Source: Paenibacillus sp. EZ-K15 (GTDB lineage Bacteria > Bacillota > Bacilli > Paenibacillales > Paenibacillaceae). Taken from it: a DNA stretch of 64,000 nt. Below, piece after piece: positions 1 through 11,481 of the stretch (position 1 is its first letter; each line of letters begins with the position of its first letter). The translations under genes were made by a program, and so were the position numbers. Below the pieces are notes generated by a model that was given only the letters and a program-made list of their open reading frames with translations, made no database searches and was not told the DNA's origin. The stretch is taken from positions 1,368-65,367 of the forward strand of contig NZ_PDHM01000012.1 of assembly GCF_002573715.1 (NCBI RefSeq). The letters run 5' to 3'.

Positions 1-77
1 GCGCCCTTAGCTCAGCTGGATAGAGCGTTTGACTACGAATCAAAAGGTCGGGAGTTCGAATCTCTCAGGGCGTGCCA
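1..77 (+). tRNA. tRNA-Arg (anticodon ACG)
   Basis: The acceptor arm at 1-7 pairs with 67-73, and 75-77 is an encoded CCA. The anticodon loop at 33-39 carries ACG at 35-37, and the T arm has the usual TTCGAAT. ACG is normally edited to ICG and reads CGU, CGC and CGA. The gene begins at the first base of the window and heads a cluster of three tRNA genes. Confidence 0.95.
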
Positions 78-119
78 TTTTTTAAACTAAATTACTTACT
101 CTATATGAAATTTCATTGT

Positions 120-199
120 GCCGGTGTGGCGGAATTGGCAGACGCGCGCGACTCAAAATCGTGAGGGAAACCGTGGGGGTTCGAGTCCCTTCACCGGCA
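120..199 (+). tRNA. tRNA-Leu (anticodon CAA)
   Basis: The acceptor stem at 120-126 pairs with 192-198, and the discriminator is A199. The anticodon CAA is at 154-156 in the loop 152-158. A long variable arm follows the anticodon stem, as expected for a class II tRNA. No CCA is encoded after the discriminator. It reads UUG. Confidence 0.94.
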
Positions 200-207
200 T
201 TAATTAA

Positions 208-281
208 CGGGATGTAGCTCAGCTTGGTAGAGCACCTGGTTTGGGACCAGGGGGTCGCATGTTCAAATCGTGTCATCCCGA
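208..281 (+). tRNA. tRNA-Pro (anticodon TGG)
   Basis: The acceptor arm at 208-214 pairs with 274-280, and the discriminator is A281. The anticodon stem 235-239 pairs with 247-251 around a loop with TGG at 242-244. CCA is not encoded. The gene lies 8 nt after tRNA-Leu and before a strong terminator, so the three tRNAs are probably co-transcribed. Confidence 0.95.
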
Positions 282-289
282 TTCGAATC

Positions 290-332
290 GAAAGACTGCT
301 TTCAGTGTAACTGAAGGCGGTCTTTCTTTGTT
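290..332 (+). terminator. Terminator of the tRNA cluster
   Basis: A long stem (about 15 bp, including an AAAGAC/GTCTTT base) closes over a short loop and runs into a T-rich tail. It lies directly downstream of tRNA-Pro. Confidence 0.85.
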
Positions 333-428
333 ATGGATTGAAAATGATGCTAATGGCAAAAGCGGAACTGAATAATTTGGCAGCTTCCCGGTCACAATAT
401 GAAAAACATTGAATAGAAGGGGATAACC

Positions 429-1142
429 TTGAGTGTTTTTCATTTCTTTAAGAAGCTGTTCAGAAAACGCTGGAGACGCTGGAGACGCGCGATTTGGTCC
501 TGTGCGATCCTATTGATCGCAGGTATCATGATATGGTCCGGCCAGAATATAAAGGATCAGATGAATAAGCTGCTCACTGCTGCATCCGACGAAACGCCCC
601 TGGCCGTAGAAACGATGCATTACTTGCAGATCGCGGATGATAAGTTGGAAGAACGCCGGCAGGATCAGAGGGAATTCATGCAGAAGCTGAATACCTCGAA
701 GGGAAAGAAGCATGTCCATGTTCGCATCACTTATGTATGTGGCATCGAAGAGCAGGATATGGGTAAGCTTACGGCGGACGGCATTTATGAACTGATGAAT
801 AAAAATCCTTTATGGCAGGGACGCTTGGATAACAAAGGAGTAGTTTGGCTGGAGCACACCGTATCCGACCTCTCACCCACCTGTAAGAGGCAAGCTTATA
901 TGAGTATCGATTCCCAAGGAAACTTAACGTTGTTTGATGGCCCACCGGAAGAAGAGAAAGTGATGCGGACCTTCTTTCAGCTGGATGTCGGTTCGATGGA
1001 GTCTTCTTTGCCTAAAGATGTGATCAAGCAGCTTGAAGAAGGTATTCGAATCCAAGATATGGAAGAGTATAACAGTGTTCTGTCAACCTTTAGCGACTAT
1101 GCACGGGATATGGCTGAGAATGTCATGAACCCAACCCCTTAA
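429..1142 (+). CDS. bofC: BofC-type intercompartmental sporulation checkpoint protein
   Basis: In B. subtilis BofC is a forespore protein that restrains SpoIVB signalling across the intermembrane space and so times pro-sigma-K processing in the mother cell. The 237-residue product has a very basic N-terminus (residues 8-20) and one membrane segment at about 21-38, followed by an external domain. The YVCG motif at 102-105 is typical of the BofC domain. The start is TTG behind AGAAGGGG. The gene precedes ruvC-ruvA-ruvB, close to the bofC-ruvAB order of Bacillus. It is somewhat longer than B. subtilis BofC because of the cytoplasmic basic tail. The identification rests on the motif, topology and position together. 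Confidence 0.82.
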   Translation: MSVFHFFKKLFRKRWRRWRRAIWSCAILLIAGIMIWSGQNIKDQMNKLLTAASDETPLAVETMHYLQIADDKLEERRQDQREFMQKLNTSKGKKHVHVRITYVCGIEEQDMGKLTADGIYELMNKNPLWQGRLDNKGVVWLEHTVSDLSPTCKRQAYMSIDSQGNLTLFDGPPEEEKVMRTFFQLDVGSMESSLPKDVIKQLEEGIRIQDMEEYNSVLSTFSDYARDMAENVMNPTP

Positions 1143-1181
1143 AATTGTTCCAGCTTTGTCGCTTGGTGACCGAAAATGCTG

Positions 1182-1210
1182 CTGCCCGGAAATTTTCCGG
1201 GCAGTTTTTT
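1182..1210 (+). terminator. Terminator after bofC
   Basis: A perfect GC-rich hairpin (CTGCCCGGAAA against its complement) is followed by six T residues. It separates bofC from the ruv genes. Confidence 0.88.
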
Positions 1211-1283
1211 GCGTTGGAGTGGGATGTCCGCGGTCTCAATATAGTGGATACGTAACGGCTGCTTAAAGGATCAAAGTTTTTCC

Positions 1284-1311
1284 TCAACAGAGGTCGATCT
1301 TTTGTTATAAT
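1284..1311 (+). promoter_or_regulatory. Probable sigma-A promoter of ruvC
   Basis: A consensus -10 TATAAT lies at 1306-1311. The best -35 is TCAACA at 1284-1289 with a 16-nt spacer, matching 4 of 6 consensus bases. It is about 45 nt upstream of the ruvC start and downstream of the bofC terminator. Confidence 0.55.
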
Positions 1312-1355
1312 GAGAGAACGATACATATGTTCGCTTCATCAGAGGAGAGATTGGT

Positions 1356-1859
1356 TTGCGCATTTTAGGGATCGACCCCGGGATTGCGATTGTAGGTTTC
1401 GGGTTTGTAGATAAGGTTGGAAGTAAAGTCACGCCGGTACAGTATGGCTGTATCCAAACGGAAGCCCATACACCGGATGAAGAGAGGCTGCAACACGTGT
1501 ACGAAGGCATGCAGCAGCTTATTGATAAATATGAGCCTGAGGCCGTTGCTTTCGAGAAATTGTTTTTTAACCGCAACGTAACCACGGCGATGTCCGTATC
1601 CCAGGCCAGAGGGGTTCTTATCCTGGCTGCGGTCCAGCGCGGGCTCCCGATTGCAGAATATACGCCGATGCAGGTGAAGCAGGCGATTGTCGGTTATGGC
1701 AAGGCCGAGAAGAAACAGGTACAGGAGATGGTCAGGATGTTCCTGAAGTTGCAGAGCATTCCCAAACCTGACGATGTGGCGGATGCATTGGCCGTTGCGA
1801 TCTGTCACGCCCATTCCTATACACTGAATTCCAAGTTAAATGAGGTATTGCGAAAATGA
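1356..1859 (+). CDS. ruvC: Crossover junction endodeoxyribonuclease RuvC
   Basis: RuvC is the dimeric nuclease that cuts Holliday junctions symmetrically after RuvAB branch migration. At 167 residues it is of normal length. The acidic catalytic residues are visible: the Asp of GIDPG near the N-terminus, the Glu of AFEKLFF near residue 67, and the Asp pair in DVADALAVA near the C-terminus. It starts at TTG behind AGAGGAGAG, and its stop overlaps the ruvA ATG by 4 nt, so translation is probably coupled. B. subtilis uses RecU instead and lacks ruvC, so a ruvC here marks a difference from that genome. Confidence 0.97.
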   Translation: MRILGIDPGIAIVGFGFVDKVGSKVTPVQYGCIQTEAHTPDEERLQHVYEGMQQLIDKYEPEAVAFEKLFFNRNVTTAMSVSQARGVLILAAVQRGLPIAEYTPMQVKQAIVGYGKAEKKQVQEMVRMFLKLQSIPKPDDVADALAVAICHAHSYTLNSKLNEVLRK

Positions 1860-2473
1860 TCGATTTTTTACGGGGACAGGTAGTCCACTTAGAGAGTGAA
1901 TATATTGTACTGGATGTTCATGGGGTAGGATATCGGGTGTTCTGTCCCAATCCGTATGCCTTTGCCAAAACTGAAGGAACCATCACGGTGTTTACACATC
2001 ATCATGTCCGTGAAGATGCCATCCTGCTGTTTGGATTTCCGACACGGGAGGAACAGAAGCTGTTCCGTAAACTGATCGAAGTCTCGGGTATCGGTCCGCG
2101 TGTGGCGCTCGGCATATTGGGCGGGGGATCACCGGATCATGTGGTTTCCGCCATCTACCAGGAGAATGTATCCTTCTTAATCAAGCTTCCGGGAATCGGT
2201 AAGAAAACAGCGCAGCGCATGATTCTGGACCTTAAGGACAAGCTTGAGGGATTCGGAAATGCGAGCATGATGACCGGTCTTTTTGCCATTCAGGAGCCTG
2301 AGCCGGAAGCTGACGGCTCGGCGTGGTCTGAGGCACGTGAGGGACTGAAGGCTCTTGGTTATACGGATAGCGAGCTGGACAAGGTTTGGCTCAAGATTAA
2401 GGATTCTGCCGCAAGCGGTGAATCCGTCGATGTGCTGATGAAACGGGCACTGCAGCAGCTGTACGCCGGTTAG
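1856..2473 (+). CDS. ruvA: Holliday junction branch migration complex subunit RuvA
   Basis: RuvA binds the four-way junction as a tetramer and loads the RuvB motors. The 205-residue protein has the N-terminal OB domain (MIDFLRGQVVHL onward), two helix-hairpin-helix motifs (SGIGPRVALGILG and PGIGKKTAQRMILDLKDKL, about residues 75-125) and a C-terminal RuvB-binding domain after an acidic linker. It overlaps ruvC by 4 nt and is 29 nt from ruvB. Confidence 0.98.
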   Translation: MIDFLRGQVVHLESEYIVLDVHGVGYRVFCPNPYAFAKTEGTITVFTHHHVREDAILLFGFPTREEQKLFRKLIEVSGIGPRVALGILGGGSPDHVVSAIYQENVSFLIKLPGIGKKTAQRMILDLKDKLEGFGNASMMTGLFAIQEPEPEADGSAWSEAREGLKALGYTDSELDKVWLKIKDSAASGESVDVLMKRALQQLYAG

Positions 2474-2502
2474 AGGATCGCTGCAGGAGAGGAGTTTATT
2501 AG

Positions 2503-3510
2503 ATGGACGATCGAATTATTTCCGCCAATCTAATGATGGACGAACAGGCTGTCGAGCTTAGTCTGCGTCCACGCTATTTGGCTGAATATATAGGACAGAA
2601 TCAAGTTAAGGAAAATCTCAAGGTATATATCGAAGCGGCAAAAATGCGTAACGAAGCGCTTGACCACGTGTTGTTGTACGGTCCTCCGGGTCTCGGTAAA
2701 ACGACGCTGGCCAATATTATCGCCAATGAGCTTGGCGTTAATCTCCGTACGACTTCCGGTCCGGCAATCGAGCGACCGGGGGATCTGGCTGCACTTCTCA
2801 CTAATCTGCAGGAAGGAGATGTCCTGTTTATTGATGAGATCCATCGGCTGCACCGGACGGTAGAGGAAGTGATGTATCCGGCGATGGAGGATTTTGCGCT
2901 GGATATTATGATCGGGAAAGGGCCAAGCGCACGCTCGGTACGTCTGGACCTGCCGCCGTTTACCTTAATTGGCGCCACTACACGGGCTGGATTGCTCTCT
3001 GCGCCGCTTAGGGACCGTTTTGGCGTGGTAAGCCGTCTGGAATTCTATACGGTGGACGAGCTGAGTTATATTGTGTCACGTAATGCTGATCTTTTGGAAA
3101 TCGAGATATTAGGAGAGGCAGCAGAAGAGATTGCCCTCAGATCGCGCGGGACGCCCCGCATTGCCAACCGTCTCTTGAAACGAGTACGTGATTATGCCCA
3201 GGTTCGAGGAGATGGCATGATAACGCCAAGCATCGCTCAGGAAGCGCTGAAGATGCTGCAGATCGATCCGATGGGATTGGATTTTATTGATCATAAAATG
3301 CTGAACGCCATGATCAAAAGCTTCCGTGGTGGGCCTGTAGGTCTGGATACCATTGCGGCAACCATTGGAGAAGAAAGCCAAACCATTGAAGATGTTTATG
3401 AACCGTATCTCCTGCAGATCGGTTTCTTGCAGCGAACACCCCGGGGACGAGTTGTAACGCCCACAGCTTATCAACATTTAGGTATTCCCTTTCCAGAGGA
3501 TCGTCGTTAG
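2503..3510 (+). CDS. ruvB: Holliday junction branch migration ATPase RuvB
   Basis: RuvB is the AAA+ motor that drives branch migration with RuvA. The 335-residue sequence shows Walker [10 protein letters not shown] (about residues 60-68), Walker [10 protein letters not shown], sensor 1 GATTRAG, the arginine-finger region APLRDRFG, and the C-terminal winged helix ending in [25 protein letters not shown] lies upstream. Together with ruvC and ruvA it makes up the full resolvasome. Confidence 0.98.
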   Translation: MDDRIISANLMMDEQAVELSLRPRYLAEYIGQNQVKENLKVYIEAAKMRNEALDHVLLYGPPGLGKTTLANIIANELGVNLRTTSGPAIERPGDLAALLTNLQEGDVLFIDEIHRLHRTVEEVMYPAMEDFALDIMIGKGPSARSVRLDLPPFTLIGATTRAGLLSAPLRDRFGVVSRLEFYTVDELSYIVSRNADLLEIEILGEAAEEIALRSRGTPRIANRLLKRVRDYAQVRGDGMITPSIAQEALKMLQIDPMGLDFIDHKMLNAMIKSFRGGPVGLDTIAATIGEESQTIEDVYEPYLLQIGFLQRTPRGRVVTPTAYQHLGIPFPEDRR

Positions 3511-3567
3511 ATTATAGAATCATTACATTCATACCAAATCCTAATAGCTACAGGAGGAAAGACTTAA

Positions 3568-5658
3568 ATGGATAGGAACTGGACGAAATCATTATTCGGT
3601 TGGACCACCAAGGGACTCTTGTCACTGGCTGTTGCCGGAACCTTATGGAGCGCGCCTGCAGTACATGCGGCCGCTCCTTCAATAGATACGATTCGTGTTG
3701 CGATGTTTTTGGATCTGGGAAGTCAGTATAAATCAACAACTAATGCCGTTACACTGAAATCCGCTGAGGCTTTGACGGCATCGCTGCTTGTATCCGGTGC
3801 TCAGCAGACTTTGATGAACATTCCAGCAAACCAGCAGGTCCGAATGAGTGTGGATACATACCGCGTCAAGGTGCTTGAGACCACGGATTGGAAAACGGCT
3901 TCGGAAGCGGCGAAAAAAATGGAGGCGACGAATGACAAACCGATGCTGTTTGCAGACGGCAATGTATACAAACTATATGCCGGTATGTATGGGACAGAGA
4001 AAGCTGCCGTGGACGCGGCAACGCGAACTGCGAAGACGGTGGCTGCTTATCTGAATGGTCAAACGCCTTCTGTTAAAGGCGGACTGCATTTGTCTGCGGG
4101 ATCGTACGGATCGGAGGCTGAGGCGGAGTCTGTACGTAAGACGTATGCAAATGCCGGCATGGATGCCTTCAATGTTGTGGTACCTAACGGAGGTGCATCC
4201 GCTTATGAGGTTTGGGTAGGCGAGGCAGCCAACACAGCCGATCTGGCTGCAGTCAGACAGGAAGCTTCTCCAATATCCGGCGCCCTCGTTGAAATGAATG
4301 CCGCTACCTCGGGTCTGATGATGAGACGAGATGTAAGCCTGAACCTGGCGACTCCTCAAGAGACACAGCATTATATGTTGTCGGGTGGTCAGTCGGTTCT
4401 GCGGGTAGAAGGAAGCTCAGGTGCCGGAACGAATGTGAAGGAGCGATCGGATCGCTCCTATCGAGGCGCTTTGGAGATCGGACAAAAGAACGGTCAATTG
4501 TATCTCGTCAATGAACTGCCGTTTCAGCAGTACCTGTATTCCGTCGTTGGAGCCGAGGTGCCATCTACTTGGGGTGTTGAAGCTCTGAAAGCACAGGCTG
4601 TAGCGGCACGCAGCTATGCGCTCTTCCAAGGAAATAAGTTCGAAGTAGCCCATGTCGTGGACACAACGCTAAGCCAGGCCTATTATGGGACAGCCTATGA
4701 GTATCCAAGCATTATTCAGGCAGTGGATGCAACTGACGGCGAAGTAGTCATGAAAGACGGCAAAATAGTGGAAACCGTGTTTTCTTCCAATAGTGGAGGA
4801 ATGACGGCGGACTCTACCGAAGTGTGGGGTAACCGTAACGATCTGTTTGCCGCGGTGGAAAGCCCTGGAGATTCCTCATCCCAGGCAGCGCTTAAATCCT
4901 GGTATCATGTACTTCTTCCGAGTGGCGCTACAGGTTATGTACGTGAGGACAATGTGAAGGAAACCGGCAACAAAACATCGGCAGGACTCCTGTATATGAC
5001 CGTTACCGCCAAGGATACGAATGTACGCCCATTGCCATTGATCCAATCGAACGTTGAGCCTGTAGGCAAGATGAATCCAGGAGAAACGGCTGTCGTCCTT
5101 GAGAAAGTGGCGGAATCCAACAGCTATGACTGGGTTCGCGGTCCGTATACTTCGGATCAACTACTGTCCTCTCTAAAAGGAAAAACCTCTAACAGCCTGC
5201 CTGCTTCTATTACTTCGCTGGATGTAACGGAGCGAGGCCCGTCTGGACGTGCCCTTACGGTTAAAGCCAACGATCAAGTGCTGGACGTAAAATATCCGGA
5301 TATGTTCCGCTCGGCTTTTAACGGTCTGCCAAGCACATTGTTTGATATTGAATCGACCGGAAGTTATACTGTATTGAGCGCGAATGGTGCGGTATCAACG
5401 GTTTCAAGCGGCCAAACGATATCCGTTATCTCAGGGAGCGGAAACGGAAATGTCAAAGGTTCCGGTACCGTTGTGATGAATGGAACGGGGAAAGCACGTG
5501 TGATTGAAAGCTCGTCCGGCTTTAAATTTACCGGTAAAGGCTTAGGTCACGGAATGGGCATGTCCCAATGGGGTGCCAAAGGAATGGCAGATGAAGGGTA
5601 TGATTACAAGCAGATACTCCAACACTATTACCGCAACACGACTATTACGAAGGACTGA
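3568..5658 (+). CDS. Exported SpoIID/LytB-domain protein with SPOR-like region
   Basis: SpoIID proteins are lytic transglycosylases that remodel peptidoglycan during engulfment; LytB-type relatives modulate autolysins. The 696-residue protein has a signal peptide (residues 1-34, ending AVHA), a central region with SPOR-like repeats (about 85-210, [13 protein letters not shown] and [13 protein letters not shown]), and a SpoIID domain from about 275 with [21 protein letters not shown]. The closing signature [13 protein letters not shown] is near 659-671. A stretch of roughly 100 residues between these two halves looks like an SH3-type insert (GYVREDNVK, then TNVRPLPL). The gene sits between ruvB and queA, which are adjacent in B. 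subtilis, and ends 5 nt before queA. It is probably an extracytoplasmic wall enzyme; that it is sporulation-specific is not shown. Confidence 0.85.
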   Translation: MDRNWTKSLFGWTTKGLLSLAVAGTLWSAPAVHAAAPSIDTIRVAMFLDLGSQYKSTTNAVTLKSAEALTASLLVSGAQQTLMNIPANQQVRMSVDTYRVKVLETTDWKTASEAAKKMEATNDKPMLFADGNVYKLYAGMYGTEKAAVDAATRTAKTVAAYLNGQTPSVKGGLHLSAGSYGSEAEAESVRKTYANAGMDAFNVVVPNGGASAYEVWVGEAANTADLAAVRQEASPISGALVEMNAATSGLMMRRDVSLNLATPQETQHYMLSGGQSVLRVEGSSGAGTNVKERSDRSYRGALEIGQKNGQLYLVNELPFQQYLYSVVGAEVPSTWGVEALKAQAVAARSYALFQGNKFEVAHVVDTTLSQAYYGTAYEYPSIIQAVDATDGEVVMKDGKIVETVFSSNSGGMTADSTEVWGNRNDLFAAVESPGDSSSQAALKSWYHVLLPSGATGYVREDNVKETGNKTSAGLLYMTVTAKDTNVRPLPLIQSNVEPVGKMNPGETAVVLEKVAESNSYDWVRGPYTSDQLLSSLKGKTSNSLPASITSLDVTERGPSGRALTVKANDQVLDVKYPDMFRSAFNGLPSTLFDIESTGSYTVLSANGAVSTVSSGQTISVISGSGNGNVKGSGTVVMNGTGKARVIESSSGFKFTGKGLGHGMGMSQWGAKGMADEGYDYKQILQHYYRNTTITKD

Positions 5659-5663
5659 CCGAC

Positions 5664-7855
<2,192 letters not shown>

Positions 7856-7902
7856 AGCAAGTTCATGGCCATCATGATAAGTTTGTGAAAGGGGGGAAAG
7901 AT

Positions 7903-8205
7903 ATGTTTGATTTAGCAGCTGGTGCAGGTCAAGGCGGAGGCGGTATTTTAGGGTTGGTTTTGCCTTTCGTTCTGATGTTTGTCATCTTTTATTTTCTGCT
8001 TATTCGTCCACAGCAGAAGAAACAGAAGACCAGAAACGCAATGCTTAGCGCCTTGTCAAAGGGCGATAAAGTGGTGACCATTGGAGGCCTGCACGGTACA
8101 ATTGTGGAGATTACCGACGATATTGTGGTCTTGAAAGTGAACGATGTAACGAAGTTGACGTTCGATCGTAACTCTATCAGCCATAGTGTGAATGCGGATG
8201 CATAA
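7903..8205 (+). CDS. yajC: Preprotein translocase subunit YajC
   Basis: YajC associates with SecD and SecF, which are also in this window. The protein has about 100 residues: a glycine-rich N-terminus, one membrane helix (GLVLPFVLMFVIFYFLL), then the family signature LIRPQQKKQK and a small cytoplasmic domain (KGDKVVTIGGLHGTIVEI). The ATG at 7903 has AGGGGGGAAAG at proper distance; the GTG at 7885 lies upstream of that site. It closes the ruv-que operon before a terminator. Confidence 0.95.
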   Translation: MFDLAAGAGQGGGGILGLVLPFVLMFVIFYFLLIRPQQKKQKTRNAMLSALSKGDKVVTIGGLHGTIVEITDDIVVLKVNDVTKLTFDRNSISHSVNADA

Positions 8206-8242
8206 TTACGTTTCACCTACATATGGAATGTAATCGTCATAA

Positions 8243-8281
8243 CAAAGGCCGATTCCTTTTAGGAGTCGGCCTTTGTTTTTT
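8243..8281. terminator. Bidirectional terminator after yajC
   Basis: AAAGGCCGATTCC pairs with its near complement over a four-base loop, with a T-rich tail on the plus strand and a shorter one on the minus strand. It serves yajC and possibly the convergent gene ending at 8325. Confidence 0.87.
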
Positions 8282-8324
8282 AGCATGGTAGTGAGATGCT
8301 CGCCAGGAGCGTTAGCGTGAAACT

Positions 8325-8714
8325 TTATTTTTTTAAGTTGACCCCGAACATTCCCCCGATGGCGCCAGCAGCAAATACCGTGGCAATCAGCGTCAAATCT
8401 CCGAGAGATAAGGAACTATCCAAAGCAAGAAAGCCAATGACGAGCAGCGTAATGCCATATATCAGCCCTGTCAGGCAGCCGTAATACCAACCTTTGTTTC
8501 CTGCGCGCTTGCCGCTCACACAACCTCCGATAAAGGCTGCGATGGCATGTACGAGAAACGTGTAGAACGATAAATCATCTTCGGCTAGTCCGCTGCCCCA
8601 TAGAAGCAGGGATAACGCAAACGCGCCAAGAAACATCCAGAAAAAAGAATACAAAAGTCCTGAAAGAATCGGATTGGAGATCCTGAAAGTGAAAACTCGC
8701 CGGATCGGTTCCAT
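8325..8714 (-). CDS. TIGR04086 (YrzE-like) membrane protein
   Basis: A 129-residue integral membrane protein with four hydrophobic helices: ILSGLLYSFFWMFLGAF, the segment around FLVHAIAAFIGGCVSG, WYYGCLTGLIYGITLLVIGF, and ATVFAAGAIGGMFGV. Its size, its GKRAGNKGWYYG loop and its position beside yajC and spoVB match the YrzE/TIGR04086 family, which has no known function. GGGGGAT is upstream of the ATG. It is transcribed against yajC. Confidence 0.8.
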   Translation of the reverse strand: MEPIRRVFTFRISNPILSGLLYSFFWMFLGAFALSLLLWGSGLAEDDLSFYTFLVHAIAAFIGGCVSGKRAGNKGWYYGCLTGLIYGITLLVIGFLALDSSLSLGDLTLIATVFAAGAIGGMFGVNLKK

Positions 8715-8906
8715 GAATCATCCCCCTTAACTAATCTTGATCATTAAATTGTATGGCCAAGCCTGTACATATAGTACAAACTGAGCATTTTGCATCCGGT
8801 TTTGCATGATTTCCATTAATTAATCCGTTGTAATCGAATGGGAAAAGCTATAGCAGGCCAGAATAGCTGTACATGAGAATGTTCGACAAGCTAGGAGGGA
8901 TTGTTT

Positions 8907-9689
8907 ATGTCTCATATGACTATTCTGATTCTGCGGACCATTCTGATGTATGTGGTCATCTTTGTCACCATGAGAATCATGGGCAAACGGGAAATCGGAA
9001 AGCTGTCTATCTTCGATTTGGTCATATCCGTTATGATTGCAGAGATTGCCGTTTTTGTTCTGGAAGATGTCCAAAAGCCGATTTGGGAGGGGCTTGCTCC
9101 TATCGCCGTTTTGGTTGCCATTCAGGTAGGTCTTGCATACATCGGACTGAAAAATCGAAATATACGGCTGTTTGCCGACGGAAAGCCAAGCGTATTGGTG
9201 TCCCGGGGCAGGCTGCACCGTAAGGAGATGGCAAAGCTTCGCTATAATCTGGATGATCTGATGCAGCAGCTAAGGGGCAAAGATATTGACAGTCTGGCGG
9301 ATGTTGAATTTGCGATACTTGAAACATCCGGTCAGCTCACCGTGATTCCAAAGGATACGGGGAGCAGCTCCAACAGCAGTTCGAATAACTCTTCAAGTTC
9401 ATCCAACACCTTAGGGGCCACCAATTTTTCATCCACTTCATCCCAATCCGAAAAAGAAAACCCTACAGTCGTAGATATTCCTTACGATAAAATTACGTAT
9501 GAAGGCCTGCCTATTCCGCTTATATTGGATGGAAAGGTGCAGGACGAGAACCTTGAATTAATCCATAAAACGCGGTTCTGGCTTAAGAACGAGATACAGA
9601 ATTTCGGTGCTAAGGATTTTAAGGATATTTTTCTATGCTCTATTGACCATAAAGGCCGGATTTACATTGACCGTAAAGACAGGATCTAA
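8907..9689 (+). CDS. DUF421 (YetF/YrbG-like) membrane protein with Ser/Asn-rich insert
   Basis: DUF421 proteins are small membrane proteins of unknown role, some tied to spores and germination. This 260-residue protein has three N-terminal membrane segments, the signature MRIMGKREIGKLSIFDLVISVMI cut across residues 23-45, and the conserved FADGKPSVLVSRGRL and LRGKDIDSLADVEFAILETSGQLTV blocks. An unusual low-complexity stretch of Ser and Asn (about residues 150-182) interrupts the C-terminal domain, which resumes with ending blocks such as GLPIPLILDGKV. The ATG at 8907 has AGGAGGGA 7 nt upstream. Its stop overlaps the spoVB stop on the other strand by 4 nt. Confidence 0.88.
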   Translation: MSHMTILILRTILMYVVIFVTMRIMGKREIGKLSIFDLVISVMIAEIAVFVLEDVQKPIWEGLAPIAVLVAIQVGLAYIGLKNRNIRLFADGKPSVLVSRGRLHRKEMAKLRYNLDDLMQQLRGKDIDSLADVEFAILETSGQLTVIPKDTGSSSNSSSNNSSSSSNTLGATNFSSTSSQSEKENPTVVDIPYDKITYEGLPIPLILDGKVQDENLELIHKTRFWLKNEIQNFGAKDFKDIFLCSIDHKGRIYIDRKDRI

Positions 9690-11293
9690 CGACGGCTGAA
9701 TTTATTGAACCAGGTGCCGACGACAGGCACACGATCCAAATCTCGCGGTGTTACCAGCTTGGTCATAAAAATCATGATGAAATAGACCAGAATGCCAACT
9801 GCGATGGAAGCCCAAAATTGCAGCCATGGCGCGGTCGAAAACGGAAGATGTTTGTACCCATAGAGGACACAGGCACCCATAATGATCATAACCGCCCCGA
9901 TTTTGACATAATCCAGCAGACGGAATCGAAAGCCGATCAGTCTCGATAGGCTGAAACCGTGGAGTAATGTAACTGCAATGCTGTTTACGATAATGGCAAT
10001 GACGGCCCCTATTATGCCGAAGGCGGGATTGGATGCCAAAAACACGATGAGGCTCATTTTGATGATCGCCCCGAATAACGTGTTGAGTAATGCCCGGCCC
10101 GGACGGTCCAGAGCTTGCAAGGCAGCTTGAAGCGGGGACTGCACGTACAGGAACAAGGCAAACGGCGCCATGATTTTGAGCATATCGCTAATCTCCGCGT
10201 TGTCGTATAGGAGCAGGCATAATGGCTCAGCCAGGACAAACATAATGATGGCAAACGGAGCTCCGGAGACAAGGGCTAGCCGAAGGGATTGGTTCATTCG
10301 TTTGTGGATGGTCGTCCGGTCATTGCGGGCGGCTGCTTCCGAGAGTGAAGGCACCAGAGAGATGGCCAGAGAAACCGTCAGAGCACCGGGCAATAACAGG
10401 AGCGGGATGATCATCCCTTGCAGTGCTCCATACTGAGCGGTTGCTACGGATGTCGCTATACCTGCCATGGCCAGGCTGCGATTGGTCAGAATCGTCTCCA
10501 GGAGGTAGGAGAATGAACCTACCATCTTGCCCCCCGTCACAGGCAATGCAATACCAAATAAACGTTTCAGGATACCTTTATTCGAGGAAGCGTCTTCTTT
10601 TGCAGTTTTTTCGGATATTACTTCTTGTGGTTGCGGTTTAGGTAAAAGTTTATTCTTAGGTCGTCCCTCCCCGGGATATTGCAGCAGCAGGGCTATCATC
10701 CCAATCAGTTCCCCCGCGGCTGTTCCGAGCATGGCACCCGCAGCCCCGTAAGCGATGCCTTTGGGCATCAAGAGATGCGCAAACCACAACATGCAAATAA
10801 TTCGGACAATCGTCTCGATCACGGAGGAGCTTGCGGAGGGAATCATGTTCTGTTTGCCCTGGAAATATCCACGGTAGACCGACGAAACGGCAATGATGAT
10901 CAACATGGGTGTCATGCTGATAAAGGTTTGGTATACACGCTCGTCCGGCAAAAGCACGCCGGTTACCCAAGGGGCAAGGAGCAGACTAAGTCCCGTAAAG
11001 AGGGCGCCTGCTATAAGCGTCAGCATCAGGCTGACATGCAGGATTTGCTTGGAAGCATCACGCTTTCCTGCACCTTCCGCTTCGGCAACCATTTTGGCAA
11101 TGGCCAGCGGAATTCCGCCCGTAATAATCGTCACGAGCACGATAAAGAAGGGATAGCCCAGTTGGTAAATTCCGACACCCTCGGGTCCAATGATCCGGGG
11201 GAGGGCGATCCGGGGGATAAAACCGAGTAGGCGGTTTAATATGCCGGCTGCAAGTAAAATCAGCGTTCCTTTAATAAATGATTGCTTGTTCAC
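9686..11293 (-). CDS. spoVB: Stage V sporulation protein B (MurJ/Wzx-like polysaccharide flippase)
   Basis: SpoVB belongs to the MOP superfamily and is needed for spore cortex synthesis, probably as a lipid II flippase. The protein has about 535 residues and many hydrophobic helices. Its start, MNKQSFIKGTLILLAAG, LNRLLGF and IGPEGVGIYQLGYP, is typical of SpoVB. I prefer the GTG at 11293, with GGGAG about 10 nt upstream; the in-frame GTG at 11305 overlaps that site. A hydrophilic loop (about residues 222-245) carries a Lys/Glu-rich insert. It converges on the DUF421 gene and diverges from comN. Confidence 0.93.
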   Translation of the reverse strand: MNKQSFIKGTLILLAAGILNRLLGFIPRIALPRIIGPEGVGIYQLGYPFFIVLVTIITGGIPLAIAKMVAEAEGAGKRDASKQILHVSLMLTLIAGALFTGLSLLLAPWVTGVLLPDERVYQTFISMTPMLIIIAVSSVYRGYFQGKQNMIPSASSSVIETIVRIICMLWFAHLLMPKGIAYGAAGAMLGTAAGELIGMIALLLQYPGEGRPKNKLLPKPQPQEVISEKTAKEDASSNKGILKRLFGIALPVTGGKMVGSFSYLLETILTNRSLAMAGIATSVATAQYGALQGMIIPLLLLPGALTVSLAISLVPSLSEAAARNDRTTIHKRMNQSLRLALVSGAPFAIIMFVLAEPLCLLLYDNAEISDMLKIMAPFALFLYVQSPLQAALQALDRPGRALLNTLFGAIIKMSLIVFLASNPAFGIIGAVIAIIVNSIAVTLLHGFSLSRLIGFRFRLLDYVKIGAVMIIMGACVLYGYKHLPFSTAPWLQFWASIAVGILVYFIMIFMTKLVTPRDLDRVPVVGTWFNKFSRR

Positions 11294-11481
11294 TGTCCAT
11301 CCCACTCCCTGGTTAAGACTGAATACGGTGACACGACATGGCTATTCTTATGGATATGCCCTACCTGTCCCATCTGATGACTTTACTTTTTTTTCAGGAC
11401 ATGGTAGGAATAGAAGGAAAGCAATGTATCATGTCGAATGTAACTTAGGGACAACAGGGAGTCAGTGAGGAGGCCATATGC

